In this document: in pieces, positions 6,344 through 11,835 of the stretch
How the letters are laid out: the number at the start of each line of letters is the position of its first letter
Numbering within the stretch: position 1 is the stretch's first letter
DNA from: an uncultured Verrucomicrobiota bacterium
GTDB lineage: Bacteria; Verrucomicrobiota; Kiritimatiellia; RFP12; UBA1067
Direction: 5' to 3'
Assembly (NCBI GenBank): GCA_945947925.1
Contig: CAMEZU010000035.1
Coordinates: forward strand, 1-11,835
Length of the DNA: 11,835 nt
Translations under genes and position numbers: made by a program
Notes under the pieces: generated by a model
Told to the model about the DNA's origin: nothing
Databases searched by the model: none
Seen by the model: only the letters and a program-made list of their open reading frames with translations

Positions 6344-7734
6344 GTCAGGCTCCATTCGTTGAGTTTGCGGTGAAGGGTGCGTCGGGAAATGCCCAGGCGG
6401 AGCGCCGCCTTGGACTTGTTGTTCTTGCAGTCGGCCAGGACGGCGAGAATCTGCGCCTTCTCCTGTTCGGCAAGGGTGGCGCCGGACAGGGAAGGTTGGA
6501 TGGGCTGCGGTGGGTTGGAGGGTTGGAGGGGCGGAGGGGTGGAAGGTTGGAAGGCGCGATCCTCAGACAGCTCCTCCGGGACGTCCTCGGCGGTCAGCCT
6601 GTCGCCGGAGGCGAGGACGACCATCTTCTCGACCGTGTTGCGCAGCTGGCGGACGTTGCCCGGCCAGGAATAGTCCTCGAGCAGCTTCAAGGCCTTCGCG
6701 TCGATGGATTTCACCGTCCCGCCGTTTTCCGCGGAGAACTCGCGGATGAACTTTGAGACGAGCGGGGCGATGTCCTCCTTGTGCTCGGCGAGGGCCGGCG
6801 TGCGGATGTCGATCACGTTGAGGCGGTAGTAGAGGTCTTCGCGGAACTTGCCCTCGTAGACGAGCTTCGCGAGGTTCTTGTTCGTCGCCGCGACGAGGCG
6901 GAAGTCCGACGTGCGGTCCTTCGTCTCGCCGAGGCGCTGGAAGGTGCGGGACTCGAGGACGCGCAGGAGCTTGACCTGGACGTTCTGGTCGATCTCGCCG
7001 ATCTCGTCGAGGAAGAGGGTGCCGCCGTGCGCCGTCTCGAAGCAGCCCGCGCGGTCGAGCGCGCCCGTGAACGCGCCCTTGACCGCGCCGAAGAGCTCGG
7101 CCTCGAGCAGGGTTGACGGAAGCGAGGCGCATTCGACGGCGACGAAGGGACCGTCCGCCCGCTTCGAGAGCTGGTGGATCGCCCGCGCCGTGAGCTCCTT
7201 GCCCGAGCCGCTCGGTCCCTCGATGAGCACCGTCGCCTCGGTGGGCGCCACCTTGCGGATGAGGCGGTAGACCTTCTCCATCGCCGGCGACTTGCCGGTG
7301 AAGCTGTCGAGGCTGCGCGTCTCGTCCACCTGCTGCTGGAGCGCCTCGACCTTGCGGACGAGCGCGTTCTTCTCGATCGCCTTCGCGACGCGCATCTCCA
7401 TCTGCGCGAGGTTGGTGATCGGCTTGGTGAGGAAGTCGTCCGCCCCGTCCTTCATCGCCTCGACGGCGAGCTCGATTTCGCCGAAGGCGGTGATGAGGAT
7501 GCAGGCGAGCGCGGGATTCGCCTCCTTCGCCGCCTTGATGAGCTCGATGCCGTTCTTGCCGGGCATCTTGTAGTCGGTGACGAGCAGGGAGAGGTCGGGA
7601 TTGTCGGCGACGGCCCGGAGCGCGAGGTCCGCATCAGGCGCCGTCAGGCACTCGTAGGTGCCCGACAGGATTCGCGCCATCACGTCCCGCGTGGGCTTTT
7701 CGTCGTCAACGATGAGTATCTTCGCTTTGGCCAT
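6340..7734 (-). CDS. NtrC-family sigma54-dependent response regulator
   Basis: A 464-residue response regulator and sigma54 activator. The receiver domain (about 5-118) has the acidic pair D10/D11, phosphoacceptor D54 (VTDYKMPG) and K104. The AAA+ domain (about 144-385) has a Walker A loop GPSGSGKE (173-180), the sigma54-contacting GAFTGA loop (220-225), Walker B GTLFLDEIGE (238-247) and LYYRLNV (301-307) in the arginine-finger region. The C-terminal Fis-type helix-turn-helix is at about 438-460 (NKSKAALRLGISRRTLHRKL). A Pro/Gln/Ser-rich linker (395-416) encoded by a GGTTGG-repeat tract joins the last two domains. Phosphorylation by the kinase just upstream should trigger hexamer assembly and transcription by sigma54 RNA polymerase. 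It starts 3 nt after the kinase stop. No -24/-12 sigma54 promoter was found in this window's intergenic DNA, so its targets are probably elsewhere. Confidence 0.95.
   Translation of the reverse strand: MAKAKILIVDDEKPTRDVMARILSGTYECLTAPDADLALRAVADNPDLSLLVTDYKMPGKNGIELIKAAKEANPALACILITAFGEIELAVEAMKDGADDFLTKPITNLAQMEMRVAKAIEKNALVRKVEALQQQVDETRSLDSFTGKSPAMEKVYRLIRKVAPTEATVLIEGPSGSGKELTARAIHQLSKRADGPFVAVECASLPSTLLEAELFGAVKGAFTGALDRAGCFETAHGGTLFLDEIGEIDQNVQVKLLRVLESRTFQRLGETKDRTSDFRLVAATNKNLAKLVYEGKFREDLYYRLNVIDIRTPALAEHKEDIAPLVSKFIREFSAENGGTVKSIDAKALKLLEDYSWPGNVRQLRNTVEKMVVLASGDRLTAEDVPEELSEDRAFQPSTPPPLQPSNPPQPIQPSLSGATLAEQEKAQILAVLADCKNNKSKAALRLGISRRTLHRKLNEWSLT
6491..6555. repeat. G-rich GGTTGG repeat tract with quadruplex potential, inside the regulator gene
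   Basis: The + strand has four GGTTGG cores (6494-6499, 6513-6518, 6521-6526, 6545-6550) among further G runs. The runs at 6512-6514, 6520-6522, 6528-6531 and 6536-6539 are separated by 5, 5 and 4 nt, which fits the canonical G-quadruplex pattern. On the coding (-) strand the tract encodes the Pro/Gln/Ser linker before the helix-turn-helix, so the G-rich strand is the transcription template. Confidence 0.75.
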
Positions 7735-7737
7735 AGG

Positions 7738-8796
7738 TCAGTTCAGGGCTCGGATGCGCCGTTCGAGGCGCGGCAGGCGGATGGTGAAGGTTGTGCCCTC
7801 GCCGGGACGGGATTCGACGGCGATCGATCCGCCGTGGTCCCGGACGATGCGGGCGGTGATCATGAGGCCGAGGCCCGTTCCGTGGGCCTTGGTCGTGCGG
7901 TAGGGCTCGAAGAGATGGGCGACCTGCTCCGCGTCCATGCCGAGTCCGTCGTCCGACAGGCGCACGAAGACGTCGTTGTCGTCCGACCCGATTGCGATGT
8001 CGATCGCGCCGCCGTCGCGGATCGCCTCCATCGCGTTCTTGAGCAGGTTGAAGAAGACCTGCTCGAGCTGGTCCTTGTCGAGCGCCACGGCGGGCAGGGC
8101 GCCGGGCAGGTCGAGCGTCACGGTGATGCTGCGCTGCTCGAGCTGCGGCTTCATCAGCTTGAGGCAGCCCTTGACCGGCTCCGCGACCGAGCCGGGCGCG
8201 AGGTTCGGCTTCGAGGGACGGAGCGCCTGGAGGAAGCCGCTGAGGATGCTCCCGAGCCGGTCCACCTGGTGCAGGCACTCGGCGATCTCCGGATCGTCCG
8301 CGTGCGTCCGCTGCAGGAGCTGGAGGTTGAGCGAGAGGGCGTTGAGCGGATTGCCGATCTCGTGGGCAACGCCCGCGGCGAGGTCGCGCACGGCGCGCGT
8401 CGCGCCGGCGCGGAGCTCCTCCTCGGACCGCTCCTTCTCCGCCGTGATGTCCCGGAGATAGACGAGCGTGCCGCCGCTTTCCATCGGGACGGACTGCACC
8501 TCGAGCGTGCGCGGCTCGGGGTAGGTGACGCTCATCTCGCGCTTCGAGGACTTGCCGACCGGGACCGCAAGCGCCGGGAGGGCGTCTTCGGGATCCATCC
8601 CCAGCAGGGCCTTTGCCGCGGGGTTGCTCTTCACGATCGCGCCCTGCTCGTCCAGGACGACGATGCCCTGGGCGATCGTCTTGAAGAGCGTCTCGAGCGA
8701 GATCGTCTCCTCGGAAAGACGCGCGTACTGTTCGCGGAGGTGTTCCGCGTCCAGCTTGCCGATGTGACGGCGCACGCCCTTGAAGAAGTCCTTCAT
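7738..8796 (-). CDS. Soluble PAS-containing sensor histidine kinase (NtrB type)
   Basis: A 352-residue histidine kinase without a signal peptide or membrane segment, so it senses a cytoplasmic cue. The N-terminal helix leads into a PAS domain (about 35-120, ending in the PAS-associated VYLRDITAEK). The HisKA dimerisation domain carries the phosphorylated H145 (AAGVAHEIGNPLNAL). The HATPase domain has the N box N250-LLKN254, the G1 box D282-DGLGM and the G2 box at 306-311 (GTGLGL). The layout matches NtrB/AtoS/ZraS kinases that pair with NtrC-type regulators, and such a regulator follows 3 nt downstream, so these are very probably cognate partners. The start ATG overlaps the hisC stop as ATGA. 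The ligand of the PAS domain cannot be inferred. The HEIGNPL form of the H box is typical of this subfamily. Confidence 0.94.
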   Translation of the reverse strand: MKDFFKGVRRHIGKLDAEHLREQYARLSEETISLETLFKTIAQGIVVLDEQGAIVKSNPAAKALLGMDPEDALPALAVPVGKSSKREMSVTYPEPRTLEVQSVPMESGGTLVYLRDITAEKERSEEELRAGATRAVRDLAAGVAHEIGNPLNALSLNLQLLQRTHADDPEIAECLHQVDRLGSILSGFLQALRPSKPNLAPGSVAEPVKGCLKLMKPQLEQRSITVTLDLPGALPAVALDKDQLEQVFFNLLKNAMEAIRDGGAIDIAIGSDDNDVFVRLSDDGLGMDAEQVAHLFEPYRTTKAHGTGLGLMITARIVRDHGGSIAVESRPGEGTTFTIRLPRLERRIRALN

Positions 8797-9836
8797 GCCT
8801 GCGCCATCTCGTCCAGCGCCGCGAGCAGCGTCGCCATCTGTTCATCCGTGCCGATCGTGATGCGCAGCCGGTCGCCCGTGAGGGGACCGGGGAAGTAGCG
8901 CACGAAGATCTCGCGCTTCTTGAGCGTGGCAAAGAGGTCCGCCGCACGCGCGGGCGCCGGCGGCTTCGCGAAGACGAAGTTCGCGTCGCTCGGCAGGACG
9001 TCCCAGCCGCGCTTCGCGAGCGCCTTGCTGAAGGCCTTGCGCGTCTTCACGACGGCGGCCACGGTCTTGCGGTGGTAGGTGCGGTCCTGATACGCCGCGA
9101 GGGCTACGGCCTGGGCGATCGCGTCCACGTTGTAGGAGTCCTTCACCTTGTAAAGCGCCTCGACGAGGTCCTCCGGTCCGATGCAGTAGCCGACGCGCAG
9201 GCCCGCGAGCGAATAGCTCTTCGAGAATGTGCGCATCACGATGACATTCCGGTTGTCCTTGGCCGTCGCGAGCTCGAGGCAGTTCCAGCGCGCGAAGTCC
9301 GCATACGCCTCGTCCACGATGACGACGCCCTTGAAGGTCTTCGCGAACGCCGCGATCTCCTCCTTCGGAGTCAGCACGCCGGTCGGCGCGTTGGGGTTCG
9401 TCCAGAGGAAAAGGGAGGTGCCGGGGGCCGCGTGGCGCGCGCCGGGGGCGGAGACGGGGGTGCCGGACCATTCCACGTCGCGGATCGCCGCGAGCGTCTT
9501 GTAGAGCGAGTAGCTCGGATCAAGCGAGCCGATCTTCTCGTCGTTCTCGACGAAGGCCTTCGCCGCGACGGCGAGGATCTCGTCGGACCCGTTGCCGACG
9601 AAGACGCGCTCGGGCACCGTGCGGCACTGCTTCGCGATCGCCGCGCGCAGGGCCGAGAAGTTCGGGTCGGGATAGCGGCGCAGACGGTCGAGGTCGAAGC
9701 CCTTGAGCACCTCGGCGCAGGCCGGGGAGGGCGGATAGGCGTTCTCGTTCGTGTTCAGCTTGACGACGTTCGGGGACTTCGGCTGCTCGCCGGGAACGTA
9801 GGCCTCGAGTTTCTGGACGGATTTCGTGATTCTCAT
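8793..9836 (-). CDS. hisC: Histidinol-phosphate aminotransferase family enzyme (class I/II, PLP)
   Basis: A fold-type I PLP aminotransferase of 347 residues, best matched to HisC, which transfers an amino group between glutamate and imidazole-acetol phosphate in histidine synthesis. Supporting motifs are KLNTNENAYPPSP (26-38), the phosphate/PLP region GNGSDEI (81-87), NPNAPTG (147-153), D175-EAYADF, the Schiff-base lysine K206 in TFSKSYSLAGLRVGY, and a substrate-carboxylate arginine in DRLRITIGT (R325). The segment before NPNAPTG is shorter than in E. coli HisC and contains an APGARHAAPGT stretch. ATG 9836 overlaps the stop of the second lipoprotein as ATGA; the frame stays open upstream but that part is shadow sequence. 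No other his gene is present. Its place in a signalling operon leaves open a role with another aromatic or phosphorylated substrate. Confidence 0.88.
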   Translation of the reverse strand: MRITKSVQKLEAYVPGEQPKSPNVVKLNTNENAYPPSPACAEVLKGFDLDRLRRYPDPNFSALRAAIAKQCRTVPERVFVGNGSDEILAVAAKAFVENDEKIGSLDPSYSLYKTLAAIRDVEWSGTPVSAPGARHAAPGTSLFLWTNPNAPTGVLTPKEEIAAFAKTFKGVVIVDEAYADFARWNCLELATAKDNRNVIVMRTFSKSYSLAGLRVGYCIGPEDLVEALYKVKDSYNVDAIAQAVALAAYQDRTYHRKTVAAVVKTRKAFSKALAKRGWDVLPSDANFVFAKPPAPARAADLFATLKKREIFVRYFPGPLTGDRLRITIGTDEQMATLLAALDEMAQA

Positions 9837-10210
9837 TTGGAAGCTTTCCTGGTGTGATCGGACATGACCAGCTCGGCGCTCGTGTGGATGATGTGGCGCT
9901 TGAGCAGGAGGATGAAGACGCATTCGTCCGACGTGTACGTCGAGACGTCCTTGACGCCGGTCGCGCCGCGTTCCGTCGCGGCGTAGTCGAGGAGGCGGAT
10001 GTTGTTCTCGAGCGTCGTCGTCTGGCGGAAGAGCCGGAAGTCGGCCTCGTTCGGCGCCTCGGGATTGCCGGAGGCGAGCGGAATCAGGTTGAACAGATAC
10101 CACCCGGTGTTGGCGACGTCGACCATCGTCTTGCCGCCCTTGTCGCTGTAGCTGACCGTGGCGCAGCCGCCGAGGACGAGCGCGAGGAGGGGAAGGAGAA
10201 GCCGCTTCAT
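9833..10210 (-). CDS. Small lipoprotein, paralogue of the upstream gene
   Basis: A 125-residue predicted lipoprotein of unknown function. It has a clear type II signal: basic MKR, a leucine-rich core, and lipobox L13-G-G-C16. Alanine after the cysteine would favour outer-membrane sorting by the E. coli rule. The mature part shares a motif with its neighbour: NTGWYLFNLIPLASGN (34-49) versus NYGWYLFHCIPLACGN. A shared region with DVSTYTSDE follows. The ATG at 10210 overlaps the stop of the first lipoprotein as ATGA, and its own stop overlaps the hisC start in the same way. I do not recognise the family. The C-terminal half contains LLLKRHIIHTSAELV, probably a strand or helix of a compact domain. 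An envelope structural or sensory role is possible but unsupported. Confidence 0.85.
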   Translation of the reverse strand: MKRLLLPLLALVLGGCATVSYSDKGGKTMVDVANTGWYLFNLIPLASGNPEAPNEADFRLFRQTTTLENNIRLLDYAATERGATGVKDVSTYTSDECVFILLLKRHIIHTSAELVMSDHTRKASK

Positions 10211-10677
10211 CGCGCCACCTCCACGGTGCAGGCGGCTTCGTGGGCGTCGGCCGGCTCGTGAATCGCCGCGGACCTGGGCGTCAGCACGCCCGAGAGCTGG
10301 ATCTCGCGGTAGGTGAGCAGGTACGGAATCGGCAGCGGCGCGTTGATGCCCGGGATGTTCAGCATCACGGACTCGTTCGTCACGTAGCCGAGATCGGAGA
10401 CGTCGCAGCCCTGCCCGTTCGCATAGCTCATGAAACGACTCTGGACCTTGTCCATCGTCACGTCGTTGCGGAAGATCACCCACGGCGTCCACGCGCCCGT
10501 GCTGGCGTTTCCGCAGGCGAGCGGAATGCAGTGGAAGAGATACCACCCGTAGTTCGACACGTGGACATGCTCCTGCCCCGTCGTCATGATCGTTCCCCGC
10601 TCGAGCGAGAAGCATCCCGTGAGACAGAATGTCGCACCGAATAGGGAAAGGATATGAAGAAAACGACTTGTATACAT
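10207..10677 (-). CDS. Small lipoprotein, first gene of the signalling operon
   Basis: A 156-residue predicted lipoprotein of unknown function. The signal runs through a basic N terminus (MYTSR), a hydrophobic core and lipobox L19-T-G-C22; Phe follows the cysteine, so an inner-membrane retention signal is absent. The mature domain has HVSNYGWYLFHCIPLACGN, the same core as the next gene, then CDVSDLGYVTNES and a C-terminal extension of about 30 residues that the paralogue lacks. The first codons are AT-richer than the rest of the operon. The ATG at 10677 is the only start that keeps the signal peptide. It lies only 8 nt from a TATAAT box, so the message would have almost no leader. Tandem duplication followed by divergence probably produced the pair. 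Confidence 0.85.
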   Translation of the reverse strand: MYTSRFLHILSLFGATFCLTGCFSLERGTIMTTGQEHVHVSNYGWYLFHCIPLACGNASTGAWTPWVIFRNDVTMDKVQSRFMSYANGQGCDVSDLGYVTNESVMLNIPGINAPLPIPYLLTYREIQLSGVLTPRSAAIHEPADAHEAACTVEVAR

Positions 10678-10685
10678 ACACCCAT

Positions 10686-10714
10686 ATTATATACTCTCTT
10701 ACGCGCGCGCGCAA
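10686..10714 (-). promoter_or_regulatory. Promoter of the lipoprotein-hisC-signalling operon
   Basis: On the - strand TTGCGC (10714-10709) and a perfect TATAAT (10691-10686) are separated by 17 nt. The spacer contains CGCGCGCG, and positions 10700-10713 alternate purine and pyrimidine for 14 nt. The expected start of transcription (about 10680-10677) coincides with the ATG of the first gene, and no Shine-Dalgarno sequence is seen before that ATG. Confidence 0.7.
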
Positions 10715-10721
10715 GGGTACT

Positions 10722-10774
10722 CAGATTCTTCACCCTTATCCCGAAGAAATCGGGATAAGGGTGGACACAATCTG
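10722..10774. repeat. Long inverted repeat between divergent promoters
   Basis: A perfect 14-bp inverted repeat (10731-10744 CACCCTTATCCCGA and 10750-10763) surrounds the 5-nt loop AGAAA. An outer 6-bp pair, CAGATT (10722-10727) with AATCTG (10769-10774), extends it across an internal loop of 3 and 5 nt. No T run follows on either strand, and it lies outside both predicted transcripts. A regulator site, a dispersed repeat element or a bidirectional barrier are all possible. Confidence 0.85.
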
Positions 10775-10780
10775 GCTCTG

Positions 10781-10808
10781 TTCCAGAAGTCGCTGAATTT
10801 GCTATAAT
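10781..10808 (+). promoter_or_regulatory. Promoter of argF
   Basis: A perfect TATAAT is at 10803-10808. The best -35 is weak: TTCCAG (10781-10786) at 16 nt. A 5-bp inverted repeat, TCTGG (10771-10775) and CCAGA (10783-10787), overlaps the -35 and could be an operator, suggesting an activator- or repressor-dependent promoter. Transcription would start near 10815. Confidence 0.65.
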
Positions 10809-10823
10809 ATGCCTTTTCAACGA

Positions 10824-10828
10824 AAGGA
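10824..10828 (+). promoter_or_regulatory. Ribosome binding site of argF
   Basis: AAGGA is placed 8 nt before ATG 10837. It supports this ATG over the in-frame ATG at 10849. Confidence 0.75.
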
Positions 10829-10836
10829 TAGTGAAG

Positions 10837-11835
10837 ATGCTGACTTGGATGGATAGCCTCAAGGGACGCTCGATGATGCGTCTCGCTTCGTTCACCGACG
10901 AGGAGATGCTGAACCTCATCGACCTCGCCGCGCAGCTCAAGGCGCGCCGCGCGGCCGGCGTGCGCGGGGACCTGCTCCATCGCAAGAACATCGCGCTAAT
11001 CTTCGAGAAGAGCTCGACGCGCACGCGCAACTCGACGCTCATCGCCGTGCGCGACGAGGGCGGCAATGGCGAGTACCTGACGCGTCCCGACATCCACTTC
11101 GGCAAGAAGGAGTCCGTCAAGGACACCGCGCGCGTCCTCGGCCGCATCTACGACGGCATCCTCTTCCGCGGCTTCAAGCAGTCCGACTGCGAGGCGCTCG
11201 CGAAGTACTCGGGCGTTCCGGTGTGGAACGGCCTCACCGACGACTACCACCCGACGCAGATCTTTGCCGACCTCCTCACGGTCCGCGAGACCTTCGGCTC
11301 GCTCGAGGGCGTTACGGTTGCCTACGTGGGCGACGGACGCAACAACGTCGCGAATTCGCTGATGATGGGCTGCGCGAAGTGCAAGGTCAACTACGTCTGC
11401 TGCTGCCCGAAGGAACTCGAGCCCGATCCCGCAGTCCTCGCCGAGGCGATGGAGGTCGCGAAGCGCAACGGCGTCACGCTCAAGGTCTTTAACGACCCGA
11501 AGGAAGGCGTGAAGGGCGCGAACGTCCTCTACACCGACGTCTGGGTGTCGATGGGCGAGGAGGCGAAGACGGCCGAGCGCATCAAGATGCTGCGTCCGTA
11601 CCAGATCAACATGGACCTCATGCGCGCGACCGGCAACATCGACGGCAAGCTCATGTTCCTCCACTGCCTCCCGGCGTTCCACGACGACGAGACCGAGGTC
11701 ACCAAGGACTGCGGCGCCCTCGAGGTCACCGACGAGGTCTTCGAGTCCAAGTACTCCAAGGTCTTCGACGAGTCCGAGAACCGCATGCACACGATCAAGG
11801 CTCTCCTCGTCTCCGCCCTCTGCGACCGCAAGGCG
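10837..11835 (+). CDS. argF: Ornithine carbamoyltransferase (3' end just outside window)
   Basis: Transfers the carbamoyl group of carbamoyl phosphate to ornithine to give citrulline in arginine synthesis; a cytoplasmic trimer in this family. 333 codons are open with no stop. E. coli ArgF has 334 residues, and HTIKALLVSAL here matches its C terminus, so only a few codons are missing. Visible motifs are the carbamoyl-phosphate loop FEKSSTRTR (56-64), KKESVKDTARVLGR (90-103), VWNGLTDDYHPTQ (129-141), the ornithine SMG loop in DVWVSMGE (234-241), FLHCLPAFHDDE (274-285) and ENRMHTIKA (314-322). The presence of SMG and HCLP favours ornithine over aspartate or acetylornithine as substrate. An arginine-pathway reading (argF) is preferred over catabolic arcB, but no neighbouring arg gene is in view. 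Residues just after STRTR depart from the common SFE pattern (NSTL). Confidence 0.94.
   Translation, partial: MLTWMDSLKGRSMMRLASFTDEEMLNLIDLAAQLKARRAAGVRGDLLHRKNIALIFEKSSTRTRNSTLIAVRDEGGNGEYLTRPDIHFGKKESVKDTARVLGRIYDGILFRGFKQSDCEALAKYSGVPVWNGLTDDYHPTQIFADLLTVRETFGSLEGVTVAYVGDGRNNVANSLMMGCAKCKVNYVCCCPKELEPDPAVLAEAMEVAKRNGVTLKVFNDPKEGVKGANVLYTDVWVSMGEEAKTAERIKMLRPYQINMDLMRATGNIDGKLMFLHCLPAFHDDETEVTKDCGALEVTDEVFESKYSKVFDESENRMHTIKALLVSALCDRKA

Noticed and set aside
6344..6355. ATG at 6355 as the start of the CxxC protein
   Set aside because: It adds only MEPD and would overlap the regulator more deeply; the ATGA start at 6343 is better supported, though the longer start cannot be excluded.
7174..8898. 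A 574-codon open frame on the + strand opposite the regulator and histidine kinase genes
   Set aside because: It is rich in Arg, Asp, Leu and Val with no family motif and is antisense to two genes with complete conserved motifs. Long antisense frames are expected in GC-rich codon-biased DNA.
9837..10103. Upstream extension of hisC
   Set aside because: The added residues (Arg/His/Pro-rich) do not resemble any aminotransferase N terminus and overlap the second lipoprotein gene.
10731..10763. Reading the 14-bp inverted repeat as an intrinsic terminator
   Set aside because: No run of T follows the stem on either strand, and it lies upstream of both predicted transcription starts.
10794..10808. 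Possible ARG box (ArgR site) at the argF promoter
   Set aside because: A TGAAT half-site is present at 10794-10798 but the matching ATTCA half is missing at the proper distance.
10678..10836. Sigma54 -24/-12 promoter as a target of the NtrC-type regulator
   Set aside because: No TGGCAC-N5-TTGC-like element was found on either strand of this intergenic region or of 904-1077.

Overview
The window is a gene-dense stretch of GC-rich bacterial chromosome with no RNA genes, transposases, CRISPR array or obvious foreign island. Two cut genes sit at the edges. The gene set suggests a fermentative, probably diderm anaerobe: an AdhE-type alcohol dehydrogenase, lipoproteins, an NtrC-type regulator and a bacterial Ser/Thr kinase. 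The overall style resembles the PVC group (Verrucomicrobiota/Kiritimatiellota), but that placement is inference from gene style only and is weak.

Left part, + strand (1-4609). The C-terminal alcohol dehydrogenase part of adhE enters from the left and ends in a textbook intrinsic terminator. A strong sigma70-type promoter then drives topA, which overlaps a tyrosine recombinase gene (xerC/xerD type) by 17 nt, giving a two-gene topology/chromosome-resolution operon. The TopA C terminus has no zinc ribbons. It carries three copies of a degenerate repeat instead.

Middle and right, - strand (10677 down to 4620). Seven genes are packed head to tail: two related small lipoproteins, hisC, a soluble PAS histidine kinase, an NtrC-family sigma54 activator, a cysteine-rich protein with eight CxxC-like pairs, and a Ser/Thr protein kinase. 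Five of the six junctions are 4-nt ATGA start/stop overlaps and the sixth is a 3-nt gap. This is almost certainly one translationally coupled unit. The best promoter sits so close to the first ATG that the mRNA would be nearly leaderless, and its spacer contains a (CG)n run. The mix of His-Asp signalling, Ser/Thr phosphorylation, a CxxC protein, lipoproteins and one amino-acid biosynthetic enzyme is the most unusual thing in the window and the best candidate for an undescribed system.

Right edge, + strand (10837-11835). argF (ornithine carbamoyltransferase) is transcribed divergently from the lipoprotein operon and lacks only its last few codons. The 159-bp divergent intergenic region holds both promoters and, between them, a perfect 14-bp inverted repeat with an extra 6-bp outer arm.

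No gene-free stretch exceeds 300 bases. The only gaps of note are 904-1077 (terminator, promoter, leader hairpin), 4610-4619 (within a palindrome joining two convergent stop codons) and 10678-10836 (divergent promoters and inverted repeat).
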